Shown one piece after another: positions 42,029 through 50,434 of a stretch of DNA of 64,000 nt. The position numbers and the translations under genes are program-made. A model generated the notes under the pieces. It worked only from the letters and a program-made list of their open reading frames with translations, did not search any database and was not told the DNA's origin. How positions within the stretch are numbered: position 1 is the stretch's first letter; each line of letters opens with the position of its first letter. The stretch covers positions 1-64,000 of the forward strand of contig CAZONI010000003.1 of NCBI GenBank assembly GCA_964581175.1, written 5' to 3'. The stretch is from B46-G9 sp964581175. GTDB taxonomy: Bacteria > Desulfobacterota > DSM-4660 > Desulfatiglandales > Desulfatiglandaceae.

Positions 42029-42349
42029 TCACTCCGATGCTTTCTGAGGGCCTTTTCCAACCTGCGTCTCTACCACCATGCCTTCCTTCAAGGGTTCAAC
42101 GCACGTCCTCACGTTCGGGACCCCATCGACAACCATGATGCAATCGGTACAACGGCCGATTGCGCAAAACACCCCGCGCGGTTCATTTCTCCTGGTCGTA
42201 TAGCGATGGATCAGCACCCCGTTCGCCCGCAAGGCGGCGGCAATTGGTTCCCCATCAAACCCCTCGATAGTTTTACCATCAAAGGTGAACTGAACCTTTT
42301 TTCCTTTTTCAAATGTTCCCAGAATCGGGTGCTCTTGTATGCGCATCAT
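42029..42349 (-). CDS. [2Fe-2S] subunit of amine dehydrogenase (HcnA-like)
   Basis: A 106-residue ferredoxin-like protein of the HcnA/SoxA N-terminal type. The 2Fe-2S ligands are Cys62, Cys67, Cys70 and Cys83 in FCAIGRCTDC and VRTC. The N-terminal TFDGKTIEGFDGEPIAAAL segment is characteristic. It precedes the FAD/NAD subunit gene by 3 bases, and together they form a split version of one longer polypeptide. Confidence 0.9.
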   Translation of the reverse strand: MMRIQEHPILGTFEKGKKVQFTFDGKTIEGFDGEPIAAALRANGVLIHRYTTRRNEPRGVFCAIGRCTDCIMVVDGVPNVRTCVEPLKEGMVVETQVGKGPQKASE

Positions 42350-42365
42350 GTCCTTGTCCGAGAGA

Positions 42366-43658
42366 CTAACAAAAGCCGAATCTTTCGGTGAATGTGTAGT
42401 TTGTTCCCAGCAGGGGGATTCCCGTCATGGCGCACGCTTCAAGAGTAAGGGACCTGAGGTCCTCCCTTTCCATGCTGTGCAATTGTGTTTTCCCCGCTGC
42501 TTTTGCGAGGATTACCGCCTCGTAGGTCATTCCCTGGATATAATTGGCGACCTTTTGTGCCGCCTCATCAATATTCAGTCTTTTCCTGAGTTCGGGGTCC
42601 TGAGTCCCGATTCCGAACGGACATTTTCCTTCGTGGCACTTCAGACAAACCACGCAGCCCATGGCCACCATTGCACCGGTGCCGATGGCTACCGCGTCAG
42701 CACCCAGCGCGAGGGCCTTTGCCACATCCGCTCCGTCCTTGATGCCGCCTGAAACGATCAGGCTGAACTCATCCTTGACCCCAGAATCTTCCAGGCTTCG
42801 AACGGCCTGCACAAGAGCAGGCAATGTGGGGATGCCCAGGTTGTTTGATGCGATGACCGGGGCTGCGCCCGTTCCTCCCTGTGCTCCGTCAATGACCACG
42901 CCGTCTGCGCCGGCTTTGACGGCGATCTTTACGTCTTCCCACACCCGACCGGCAGCTATCTTGATAAAAATAGGAATTTCATTGTCCGTAATATCTCTTA
43001 ATTCATCCATCTTCAGGCAGAGGTCATCGGCCCCGAATATATCCCCGTGACGTGGATGACTGTGGAGGTCGATGCCTTCGGGGAGCTGTCTGAATTGGGC
43101 AATCTCCTTTGTTATTTTGCTTCCCATGAGATGACCGGACAGTCCCGGCTTGGCGCCTATGCCGACAATGATCTCGAGTGCATCGGCCACCTCAATATTG
43201 CGGAGAGAAAATGCCATTCTGCTTGGGAGAATCTGCACTACCTGTTTATAGGAGTTCTCCCTCTCCTCCGGAAGCAGTCCGCCCTCCCCGTTGTTAATGG
43301 AGATTCCCACGATATCCGTCGCCTTGGCCAACGCGGTCTTGGCCTCTTTGCTCAACGCGCCATAGGACATGCCTGAAATCATGATGGGAGTCTCGATGAC
43401 CAGGGGTTTCTTCGCAAACCTCGCTCCGAGAACCGTCTGGGTTTTGCAGTCTTCCCGATATGTGTCTATAGACATGCGGGTTAGTTGAGACGGCAGGACG
43501 AGCAAGTCATCAAAATCCGGGAACTTCCTCGGAGTGCCACACCCTCGGATGCGGTGTTTTCCTGTTTCCGCCTTATACTTGATCTCTGCTATTGTTTCGG
43601 GATTCCAGACGCCCCTTTGAATGTCTTTGGCCTTCGGCTTTTTTGCTTTTGCTTCCAT
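42366..43658 (-). CDS. Glutamate synthase-like FMN subunit (MgsC/GlxD type)
   Basis: A 430-residue protein with the FMN-binding TIM barrel of glutamate synthase: PIMISGMSYGALSKEAKTALAKA, then GADGVVIDGAQGGTGAAP and VSGGIKDGADVAKALALGAD. The 3Fe-4S ligands lie among Cys335, Cys338, Cys341 and Cys346 (CVVCLKCHEGKC). In one family branch three separate subunits form N-methylglutamate synthase, which exchanges methylamine for the amino group of glutamate. The presence of all three plus a glutamine-synthetase-like gene fits that branch better than ammonia assimilation. TAATG overlap couples it to the next subunit. Confidence 0.85.
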   Translation of the reverse strand: MEAKAKKPKAKDIQRGVWNPETIAEIKYKAETGKHRIRGCGTPRKFPDFDDLLVLPSQLTRMSIDTYREDCKTQTVLGARFAKKPLVIETPIMISGMSYGALSKEAKTALAKATDIVGISINNGEGGLLPEERENSYKQVVQILPSRMAFSLRNIEVADALEIIVGIGAKPGLSGHLMGSKITKEIAQFRQLPEGIDLHSHPRHGDIFGADDLCLKMDELRDITDNEIPIFIKIAAGRVWEDVKIAVKAGADGVVIDGAQGGTGAAPVIASNNLGIPTLPALVQAVRSLEDSGVKDEFSLIVSGGIKDGADVAKALALGADAVAIGTGAMVAMGCVVCLKCHEGKCPFGIGTQDPELRKRLNIDEAAQKVANYIQGMTYEAVILAKAAGKTQLHSMEREDLRSLTLEACAMTGIPLLGTNYTFTERFGFC

Positions 43659-44359
43659 TATTCCTGCCTCCCCTTTTTGTGGGTCGGTTTAAACAGAACA
43701 TATTCGTGGCGTCCGTACACATTGGGAACAATGCTCCTGAATTCATCGACACTCTGATCAATGTCATATTTCCTGAACAGGGCTTCCACCTCGCTCTTTT
43801 CCTTGTCATCGATGGGAACAACTCTGCTGTTTCCTCCAAGTTTTGAATCTACAGCCTGATCCAGGACATGGATAACCCCGTTGTACATGGACTCACCAAT
43901 ACCCTCGCCCACCTCGCCAAGGACAATGATTCGGCCCCCCAGGGTCATTTTCCCCGTCCATCTGCCCACATTACCGCAGATGATCAGATTTCCGCCTTTC
44001 ATTCCCCATCCTGCTCGGCTTCCGCTGTTTCCCCTGACGACAATAGTGCCGCCAAGCATCGAGGGGGCAACATTGCTTCCGGTGTTCATATCGACGAGGA
44101 TCTCTCCCGACAACATGTTGTCACCGGTGTACCAACCCGTATTGCCCTTGATCAGCAGGGAAGGCCCTTCCAAGAATCCGCCCGTATAAAATCCGGTACT
44201 GCCGTTCACCACAATCTTGCCTTTGCCAATGAGGGCCGTCGCAAGATTATGGACAGAGTGGGAATTCACCACTTCAATCTCGTCTTCGATCGCTATCAGT
44301 TCCTTGAGTTTCCTGTTAATCGCACGGGACGTCATTCCCGTTAGGTCTAGACGGACCAT
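43658..44359 (-). CDS. Glutamate synthase-like GXGXG subunit (MgsB/GlxC type)
   Basis: A 233-residue right-handed beta-helix protein matching the C-terminal GXGXG domain of glutamate synthase. Repeats such as GKIVVNGSTGFYTGGFLEG, GTIVVRGNSGSRAGWGMKGG and GRIIVLGEVGEGIGESMYNG are plain. In large glutamate synthases it holds the amidotransferase and FMN domains together; here it is a separate subunit, as in the MgsABC and GlxBCD sets. It overlaps the amidotransferase gene by 13 bases. Confidence 0.9.
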   Translation of the reverse strand: MVRLDLTGMTSRAINRKLKELIAIEDEIEVVNSHSVHNLATALIGKGKIVVNGSTGFYTGGFLEGPSLLIKGNTGWYTGDNMLSGEILVDMNTGSNVAPSMLGGTIVVRGNSGSRAGWGMKGGNLIICGNVGRWTGKMTLGGRIIVLGEVGEGIGESMYNGVIHVLDQAVDSKLGGNSRVVPIDDKEKSEVEALFRKYDIDQSVDEFRSIVPNVYGRHEYVLFKPTHKKGRQE

Positions 44360-45246
44360 GTCATTACGCCTCCGGGATCCATCTCCGTAGCATAAACGTC
44401 AGAGACGATAGGGGTTAGGCAGATTTGTTCCGACCCAAAGAGCACGGTGTGGTCGTCCTGCTCAAAATACAACATGGGCTTGATCCCCAACCTGTCCCGC
44501 AGGGCGCCGATCTGGCTTTCGGTGCTGACCAGGAGGGTAAACACACCGTCAAAGGCTTCCAGTCCCTGATACAGCGCTCCTTCCAGGTCTTTGCCCTTCT
44601 CTTTCATCTGGTAGGCCAGAAAGTGTGCCGCCATTTCGGAATCATTATTGGTCTTGAACCGGATGCCAAGGTTTTGCAGCTTTCTTCTCATGTTGAAATA
44701 ATTGGTAAATTGTCCGTTGTGCACAATGGCCAATTCAGGATAGAGATAAGAGACAAACGGGTGGGCAAAGTTGATATTCTCAATGCTTTCCGTTGCGAGA
44801 CGGACATGCCCTATGCCATGGGAAGCGTTCACAGGAGGGATCTCATGGCGCTTTTGCAGATCCTCAGCCGAGCCTTGATCCTTGTAAACCTTTATGTGCT
44901 GTCCCAATGAGTGGACACAGAGTTCGGGATGGCTGTCGATGTCCCAATTCAATTGTTCAATTTTTTCGGGGGCCATATCCAGAGCGGCCTCGTAAAAACT
45001 GAAAATCCCCTCTCCCTGGTAAATCCGTTCACTGGAGACAGTTGCGTGTTTGGCGATGATCGCTTTGAGGTCCTTTTCAAACTGAGTATCAGACAGAGCG
45101 ACCCTGATTTGGATGTCCTTGCGGTTTTCATAGAGCGCCATACCGGTAGAATCCCGTCCCCGGTGCAGGAGTTCCTTCAGCATATTAATAAGGTCGTTTC
45201 CCAGGTAGGTTGATTGTTTGGAAATAATCCCGGCTACACCACACAT
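44347..45246 (-). CDS. Glutamate synthase-like amidotransferase subunit (MgsA/GlxB type)
   Basis: A 299-residue class II glutamine amidotransferase. Catalytic Cys2 follows the initiator (MCGVAGIIS), and the LHRGRDSTGM and VHNGQFTNYFNMR motifs complete the active site. Such a subunit releases the amide group of glutamine, or here perhaps the amine of a gamma-glutamylamide, into a channel to the FMN subunit. It starts 43 bases downstream of the glutamine-synthetase-like gene. Confidence 0.9.
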   Translation of the reverse strand: MCGVAGIISKQSTYLGNDLINMLKELLHRGRDSTGMALYENRKDIQIRVALSDTQFEKDLKAIIAKHATVSSERIYQGEGIFSFYEAALDMAPEKIEQLNWDIDSHPELCVHSLGQHIKVYKDQGSAEDLQKRHEIPPVNASHGIGHVRLATESIENINFAHPFVSYLYPELAIVHNGQFTNYFNMRRKLQNLGIRFKTNNDSEMAAHFLAYQMKEKGKDLEGALYQGLEAFDGVFTLLVSTESQIGALRDRLGIKPMLYFEQDDHTVLFGSEQICLTPIVSDVYATEMDPGGVMTWSV

Positions 45247-45289
45247 GATCTACCTCCGAAATGGATAGGCACTCAACACCGTTGTCCCA

Positions 45290-46624
45290 TCACAAGTGAT
45301 AAAAATATTCCTTGAACTCCCAGTCAGTGACATACGTTCTGAATCTCTCTTCTTCATGTCTTTTTATGGTAAGGATATTCTGAACGATTTCCTGACCAAG
45401 GGCATCGCAGAGCACCTCGTCTTTTTCAAGCTCGTCAATGGCATCCCGCATGTAAAGGGGCACGGTCTCAAATTTTCCCGGCTCCTCGGCATAGATATCC
45501 CCCACATAGTAATCGCCGGGATCAATACGGTTTTCAATCCCGTCAAGTCCGGCAATCAGACCTACGGCAAGAACCAGATATGGATTTGCAGAAGCGCAGG
45601 CGGCCCTGTTTTCCACTCTCGTGGCCCTCCCCCGTTCACCGGGTACACGAATGTACGTGGTACGATTGTCAAGCCCCCAGGCAAGGTAATAGGCGGCGAA
45701 CGAATTCAGCACATAACGCTTGTAGGAATTGATGGTTGGGGCAAAGAAGAGGGTCATTCCTTTTGCATGGGCCATCTGTCCTCCGATAAAATACCGCATC
45801 AAATCCGACATTCCTTCTTTCCCAGCAGGATCATCAAAGACGTTTTTTCCGGTGTTCGCGTCATTGAACGAGTAGTGTACATGATAACCGCTCCCGCCCA
45901 TTTCATCTTTAGGCCGCCCCATAAACGTGAGATACAGATCTCGCAAGAAGGCCATTTCTTTGCAGACCGTCTTAAAAGTGAAGGTTTGGTCAGCCATCTT
46001 GAGTACATTAGCGTGTCGCCAGTTGATTTCAAATTGTCCTTGGAAGAACTCGTGATTGCAGTACAGGACGTCCATCCCCATCAGAAGCAGCACATTCTGA
46101 AGATCTCGCAGCAGGTCGACGGGATCGACTCTGGGGCCTGTGGTGTAGACGTTACTCGGCTTATCACAGTAGTAGCTAAAATTTTCCCCGTCCTTCCTGA
46201 AAGCGAAAAATTCCAGCTCACTTGCAGCAACAGGTTCAAGTCCTTTTTCCTGATACAGACCCACCACCCTCTTAAGCAGCCATCGTGGAGAATAGGGAAA
46301 CGGCTCTCCATGCACATAAATATCACCTATGAAGCGGGCCGTTCCCTCCTGGTAGGGAACGATGGTGAACGTTTCGAGATCGGGAACAATGGTCATGTCT
46401 TCGTAATTGACCTCTTCAGCAGTTCCTGTTCCAGGAGGTATGTTATATGAAAGGTCCAATGAAAAAGTGGGTTTCGCGCAGTTGATACCTTCTTCCAAGA
46501 CCTCTTCAAAACGGCTGGCCGGGACGATCTTCCCGCGATTGACTCCATGCATGTCCGGGAAATCGATACGCAAGGTATCAACCTTGCCGGCCTTCATTCT
46601 TTCCAGTATCTCTTTCTTTTCCAT
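45290..46624 (-). CDS. Glutamine-synthetase-like gamma-glutamylamide synthetase
   Basis: A 444-residue enzyme of the glutamine synthetase fold, ATP-dependent, joining an amine or ammonia to the gamma-carboxylate of glutamate. ATP and glutamate motifs are kept: ASELEFFAFR, GGSGYHVHYSF, APTINSYKRYV and RVENRAACASANPYLVLA. The region that holds the ammonium-binding Asp-Gly-Ser-Ser in true GlnA reads LDLSYNIPPGTG instead, and the usual RxPD near the end is RAAC. These changes are like those in gamma-glutamylmethylamide and gamma-glutamylpolyamine synthetases, so an organic amine is the likelier substrate. First gene of the BMC operon. ATG 46624 has GAGG six bases upstream; a GTG at 46636 is less likely. 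Confidence 0.85.
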   Translation of the reverse strand: MEKKEILERMKAGKVDTLRIDFPDMHGVNRGKIVPASRFEEVLEEGINCAKPTFSLDLSYNIPPGTGTAEEVNYEDMTIVPDLETFTIVPYQEGTARFIGDIYVHGEPFPYSPRWLLKRVVGLYQEKGLEPVAASELEFFAFRKDGENFSYYCDKPSNVYTTGPRVDPVDLLRDLQNVLLLMGMDVLYCNHEFFQGQFEINWRHANVLKMADQTFTFKTVCKEMAFLRDLYLTFMGRPKDEMGGSGYHVHYSFNDANTGKNVFDDPAGKEGMSDLMRYFIGGQMAHAKGMTLFFAPTINSYKRYVLNSFAAYYLAWGLDNRTTYIRVPGERGRATRVENRAACASANPYLVLAVGLIAGLDGIENRIDPGDYYVGDIYAEEPGKFETVPLYMRDAIDELEKDEVLCDALGQEIVQNILTIKRHEEERFRTYVTDWEFKEYFYHL

Positions 46625-47082
46625 TTCTTCCCTCACTCATCAACCGTCACGAGCCAACTGAAATTTTTCCTACAGTTCTATTTTTCTGTTGTATATTCTG
46701 ATTCATATTCCTTGTCAAGCAAAAATTTTGCCCAGTATTACTTTTGTGTTCATGCATCATGATGTGGTTTTCTGTTTTGATTTCAATATATTATTCTTTC
46801 AAATCTCTCCCTTGCAATTGTCTCTTGTTTCATCCGAGCACGCTCGTCCTTCCGGCCCAGGCTTTGGAGCACCTCAATCGTTGCTCCTTGTAGCCTCTGT
46901 TGGGAATGGGATCTTCGACTTGCAGCCGATGCGTTGCAGGTAATCAGCGAGCTTTCCCAATCTGCCCCGCCGATGAAAATGAATCAGGGTGAAGATATAG
47001 CCGTTGACTCTTTGGCGGGTGTTCTGTATGAAAAACAATGAAAAACAATTAGGTTCAGAAAAAAGGAGTTGAGGAGGACGCT
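46625..47082. promoter_or_regulatory. Divergent intergenic region upstream of the BMC operon
   Basis: A 458-base gap between the first BMC-operon gene (minus) and the FmdB-type gene (plus). It holds the BMC promoter listed separately, an AT-rich stretch around 46700-46800 suited for regulator binding, and a strong GGAGTTGAGGAGG ribosome site for the FmdB-type gene at 47064-47076. Nothing else was recognised. Confidence 0.6.
46690..46718 (-). promoter_or_regulatory. Sigma-70 promoter of the BMC operon
   Basis: Read on the minus strand, TTGACA (46718-46713), a 17-base spacer and TATACA (46695-46690) match the consensus in 11 of 12 positions. Transcription would start near 46683, leaving a leader of about 60 bases before the ATG at 46624. 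So strong a core promoter implies repression or another control layer; the RpiR-type protein is the local candidate. No clear operator palindrome was seen over it. Confidence 0.75.
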
Positions 47083-47568
47083 ATGCCGATTTACGAATTT
47101 TATTGCCCGGATTGCCATATGATCTTCAATTTCTTTTCAAAGACCATCGATACAGAGAAAAGACCCCTCTGTCCGAAGTGCCAAAAAATCCGCCTGGACA
47201 GGCAGATGTCGGTGTTTGCGCGCCTCAAGAATAAAGGGGAAGAGGAAGACACGCCCATGCCGGATCTGGATGAGGCCCAGATGGAAAAGGCCATGGGGGC
47301 CCTGGCAAAGGAAATGGACCATCTGGATGAAGAAGATCCGAGGCAAGCTGCTAATCTCATGCGAAAACTCACAGACATGACGGGCCTCGAACTGGGACCC
47401 GGCATGCAGGAGGCACTCCATCGGATGGAGGCCGGAGAGGACCCTGAGAAAATCGAGGCTGAAATGGGGGATATCCTCGAGGAAGAAGACCCTTTCCTAC
47501 CCAAGAAAGGATCGACTCTCAGCAAATCCCGCCCGCCGGCGGTGGACGATACACTCTACGATTTATGA
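47083..47568 (+). CDS. FmdB-type zinc-ribbon protein
   Basis: A 161-residue protein whose N-terminal 40 residues form an FmdB/CxxC zinc ribbon: MPIYEFYCPDCHMIF with Cys8 and Cys11, then Cys30 and Cys33 in PLCPKC. The rest is acidic and helical (GLELGPGMQEALHRMEAGEDPEKIEAEMGD). Such proteins are regulators or assembly factors of unclear role. It is divergent from the BMC operon and appears to be a single-gene unit. Confidence 0.85.
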   Translation: MPIYEFYCPDCHMIFNFFSKTIDTEKRPLCPKCQKIRLDRQMSVFARLKNKGEEEDTPMPDLDEAQMEKAMGALAKEMDHLDEEDPRQAANLMRKLTDMTGLELGPGMQEALHRMEAGEDPEKIEAEMGDILEEEDPFLPKKGSTLSKSRPPAVDDTLYDL

Positions 47569-47699
47569 GAGGCACAGGGCATAGGGCGCAACGGAAAATC
47601 CAGCACAACCTCTTACCTCGTATCGTTTTCTCCGCATACTGCCCGATTCTTGCTGTGCGCTTAAATGACAAATTCCAAACTCCAGCGCTTAAGCCGCTC

Positions 47700-48425
47700 T
47701 CATACAGCTTCCAAGAGGTGCTTGAGCTGACGTGCATTCTTGACGGCATAGCCTTCAAAATCATTATCAAAATACACAAAGGTTTCACACCCCCATGTCA
47801 CAATTTTTTTTGCCCAGGTTTCCAACTCTTCTCCTGTGTAATCGGATGCATAGAGTCTACGGGAGCCGTGAAGCCGAATATAAGCAAAATCGGCGGTAAT
47901 CTCCTCTTGGTAAGGATATCGTCCCGCCGTATCCGAAATGCAGAATGCGGTATTGCAGTCCCGCAGTTGCCCGAAAAATTCGCTATTGAGCCACGACGGA
48001 TGCCTCACTTCAATTGAATGCCTGAAAGACGGCTGAAGATGCTGCAGGAATGTCTCTACCAGATGGGAGTCGTATTTCAGGCTTGGCGGAAGCTGAAACA
48101 GCAGGGGGCCCAACTTGGTGTGAAGGCGCTCAGCCAGAGCGTAGAAACGCTTCAGGGCCTCGTCCACTTCCACAAGACGTTTTATGTGGGTGATGTAACG
48201 GCTGGTCTTCAGCGCCCAAAGGAATCCATCGGGTGTCCTGCTGAACCACTTCTCAACCGCCGTTTCTGTGGGAAGACGATAGAAGGTAGCATTGAGTTCA
48301 ACCGTGCTAAAATTCCGGGCATAAAACTCCAGCCACTTTGCCTTCGGCCACTCTTCCGGATAGAAGAGGCCTTTCCAGTGGGGGTAAACCCACCCGGAGG
48401 TCCCGATTCTTGCTATGGACTTCAC
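47700..48425 (-). CDS. DUF72 protein
   Basis: A 241-residue protein of the DUF72 (YecE) family, a TIM-barrel-like fold of unknown function. Typical motifs: IGTSGWVYPHWKGLFYPE at the N-terminus, FSTVELNATFYRLP, and IRLHGSRRLYASDYTGEELETWA near the C-terminus. It starts 8 bases after the gltX stop codon, so both are probably cotranscribed. Confidence 0.9.
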   Translation of the reverse strand: MKSIARIGTSGWVYPHWKGLFYPEEWPKAKWLEFYARNFSTVELNATFYRLPTETAVEKWFSRTPDGFLWALKTSRYITHIKRLVEVDEALKRFYALAERLHTKLGPLLFQLPPSLKYDSHLVETFLQHLQPSFRHSIEVRHPSWLNSEFFGQLRDCNTAFCISDTAGRYPYQEEITADFAYIRLHGSRRLYASDYTGEELETWAKKIVTWGCETFVYFDNDFEGYAVKNARQLKHLLEAV

Positions 48426-48432
48426 TGATGCC

Positions 48433-49914
48433 CTATTTGAAAAATTTCACTGCATGTTCAAGGCGGTCGGCCACTCGATCCTGACCGATGAGCATGAGCA
48501 CCTCAAAAATCCCGGGCCCCACGGCCTGTCCGGTTATGGCGGTCCGAATCCCGTTGATCAGGATCCCGGCCTTCACTTCAAGCTTTTCAGCCGTTGACCT
48601 GAGCACCTCCTCGGTTCCTTCAAGGGTATAGTTTTCGAGCGCTTTCATTCGGCTTGCCAACAATGGAAACCACTCCCGTAATCCGGGATGTTTGAGGATA
48701 TTCTTCTGCAGGGCGCCCTCGTCCATCGTATAGTCGTCCGAAAAATAGGCGCGCCCCAAGGTGACAAAATCGGTCAACACGTGGAATCGCTGGCGGATGA
48801 GGTCCACCGCCCGGAGAAACCATTCCCGCCTGGAGGTTTCAAAATCGAGGTTCCAGATGCCCTCCTTTTGAAGCTGTTCCCGTACATACGGCTCAAGCTC
48901 TTCCAGGGAGAGTGTTCGGATATAATGGGCATTGATGCTCAGGGCCTTGGGGTCTGTAAAGAACTTTGGATCGTCTTTCCTGATATCAAACACCGCGTTG
49001 GACCGCTTGACTCCTTCCAGGGAAAATGTCTCGATCAGTTCTTCTTTTGAAAATATCTGTTTGGAATCAGGAGTTGACCAGCCGAGCAGCGCCAGGAAAT
49101 TGACAAACGCCCACGGCAGGAAACCATGCTCCCGGTAAAAATGGATGGCGACCACTTCACCGTGCTTCCGTTTGGATATCTTCGCCTTCCTGGGGTCAAG
49201 CGTAAGCGGCATATGGGCAAATTCAGGCACAGGAATCTTAAGTGCCCGGTATATGAGGATCTGTTTGGGTGTATTGGCAAGTCCATCCTGACCCCTGATC
49301 ACATGGGTAATGCCGTCCCTGGCGTCATCCGCTGCGTTGGAAAGCACGTAAAGCGGCTGCCCATTGGAGCGCACAATGACAAAGTCTTCTATGTCTTCAT
49401 ATTTTTTTTCAATGGCTCCGTAAACCAGGTCCTTAAAACAGACCGCACCCGGTTTCCGCGGCACCTTCAGACGAATAGTGTACGGCAGACCGGCCTTCTC
49501 TTTCCTGGAAATTTCTTCGGAGGAAAGGTGCCTGCATGTCCCATCGTACTGGAGCGGCGATTTCTTCGCCATGGCCTCCCCTCTTTTCCTTTCCAGTTCC
49601 TCTTTTGTGCAGAAACACTTATAAGCATCTCCTGACCGAAGGAGTTTCAGGGCCGTGTTCCGGTGTTCGTCAATGAATTGAGACTGGAAATACGGTCCTT
49701 CGTCCCAGGTAATGCCGAGCCATCTCAAGCCTTCCAAAATTCCTTTGATGGACTCGTCGGTGGATCTCTCCGCATCCGTATCCTCGATTCTGAGAATAAA
49801 TTTTCCGCCGGTCTTTCTGGCGTAGAGCCAGTTGAATATGGCTGTCCGTGCTCCCCCGATGTGCAGGTAGCCGGTCGGGCTCGGTGCAAAACGCACAACA
49901 ACTTGTTTGTCCAT
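48433..49914 (-). CDS. gltX: Glutamyl-tRNA synthetase
   Basis: A 493-residue class I aminoacyl-tRNA synthetase that charges tRNA-Glu. The HIGH motif is in FAPSPTGYLHIGGARTAIFNW and the KMSKS motif is KISKRKHG. Catalytic, stem-contact and helical anticodon-binding domains are complete. Whether it is discriminating or also charges tRNA-Gln cannot be settled here. Confidence 0.96.
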   Translation of the reverse strand: MDKQVVVRFAPSPTGYLHIGGARTAIFNWLYARKTGGKFILRIEDTDAERSTDESIKGILEGLRWLGITWDEGPYFQSQFIDEHRNTALKLLRSGDAYKCFCTKEELERKRGEAMAKKSPLQYDGTCRHLSSEEISRKEKAGLPYTIRLKVPRKPGAVCFKDLVYGAIEKKYEDIEDFVIVRSNGQPLYVLSNAADDARDGITHVIRGQDGLANTPKQILIYRALKIPVPEFAHMPLTLDPRKAKISKRKHGEVVAIHFYREHGFLPWAFVNFLALLGWSTPDSKQIFSKEELIETFSLEGVKRSNAVFDIRKDDPKFFTDPKALSINAHYIRTLSLEELEPYVREQLQKEGIWNLDFETSRREWFLRAVDLIRQRFHVLTDFVTLGRAYFSDDYTMDEGALQKNILKHPGLREWFPLLASRMKALENYTLEGTEEVLRSTAEKLEVKAGILINGIRTAITGQAVGPGIFEVLMLIGQDRVADRLEHAVKFFK

Positions 49915-49957
49915 TTTTTTCCTTATGTATTTTGTTCGTGCCTTATGAGTAAATTTG

Positions 49958-50371
49958 TCATTTCCGGTTTATCGGGACAAGGTTTTGCCGGATGAACCGG
50001 ACCACCTCTTCCGTATTGGTTCCGGGACCGAATATGGCGGCAATCCCGCACTTCTTGAGCATGGGGATGTCCTCATCGGGAATAATCCCTCCCCCGATCA
50101 CCAGAATATCTTCAATACCCCTCTCTCTCAGGAGTTCCATGACTTTCGGGAAATGGTAGTCATGTGCCCCTGAAAGAATACTCATGGCGATCACATCAAC
50201 GTCTTCCTGGAGGGCGGCTTCCACGATCTGGGCTGGGGTCTGCCTGAGCCCGGTGTATATTACTTCCATTCCCGCGTGCATCAGCGCAGCCGCAAGAACC
50301 TTGATACCCCGATCATGGCCGTCGAGGCCGGGCTTGGCCGCCAGTACTCTTATTTTCTTCCCGTTTTTCAT
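49958..50371 (-). CDS. Methylmalonyl-CoA mutase B12-binding subunit
   Basis: A 137-residue cobalamin-binding protein equal to the C-terminal domain of methylmalonyl-CoA mutase. The DxHxxG motif, whose His coordinates cobalt, is in LDGHDRGIKVLAAAL, and the later SILSGAHDYHFP and GGGIIPDEDI segments are typical. It is the small subunit of the split mutase encoded by the gene 63 bases upstream in the transcript. ATG 50371 has AGGGG upstream. Confidence 0.94.
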   Translation of the reverse strand: MKNGKKIRVLAAKPGLDGHDRGIKVLAAALMHAGMEVIYTGLRQTPAQIVEAALQEDVDVIAMSILSGAHDYHFPKVMELLRERGIEDILVIGGGIIPDEDIPMLKKCGIAAIFGPGTNTEEVVRFIRQNLVPINRK

Positions 50372-50434
50372 GTCCACCCCTGGTAATTAATTGGTTTCTT
50401 GACCCTAAGCCCTACGCCCTATGACCGATGCCTA

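Noticed and set aside
45296..46450. A 384-codon open frame on the plus strand
   Set aside because: It is antisense to the glutamine-synthetase-like gene, whose motifs are clear; the frame is a by-product of codon bias.
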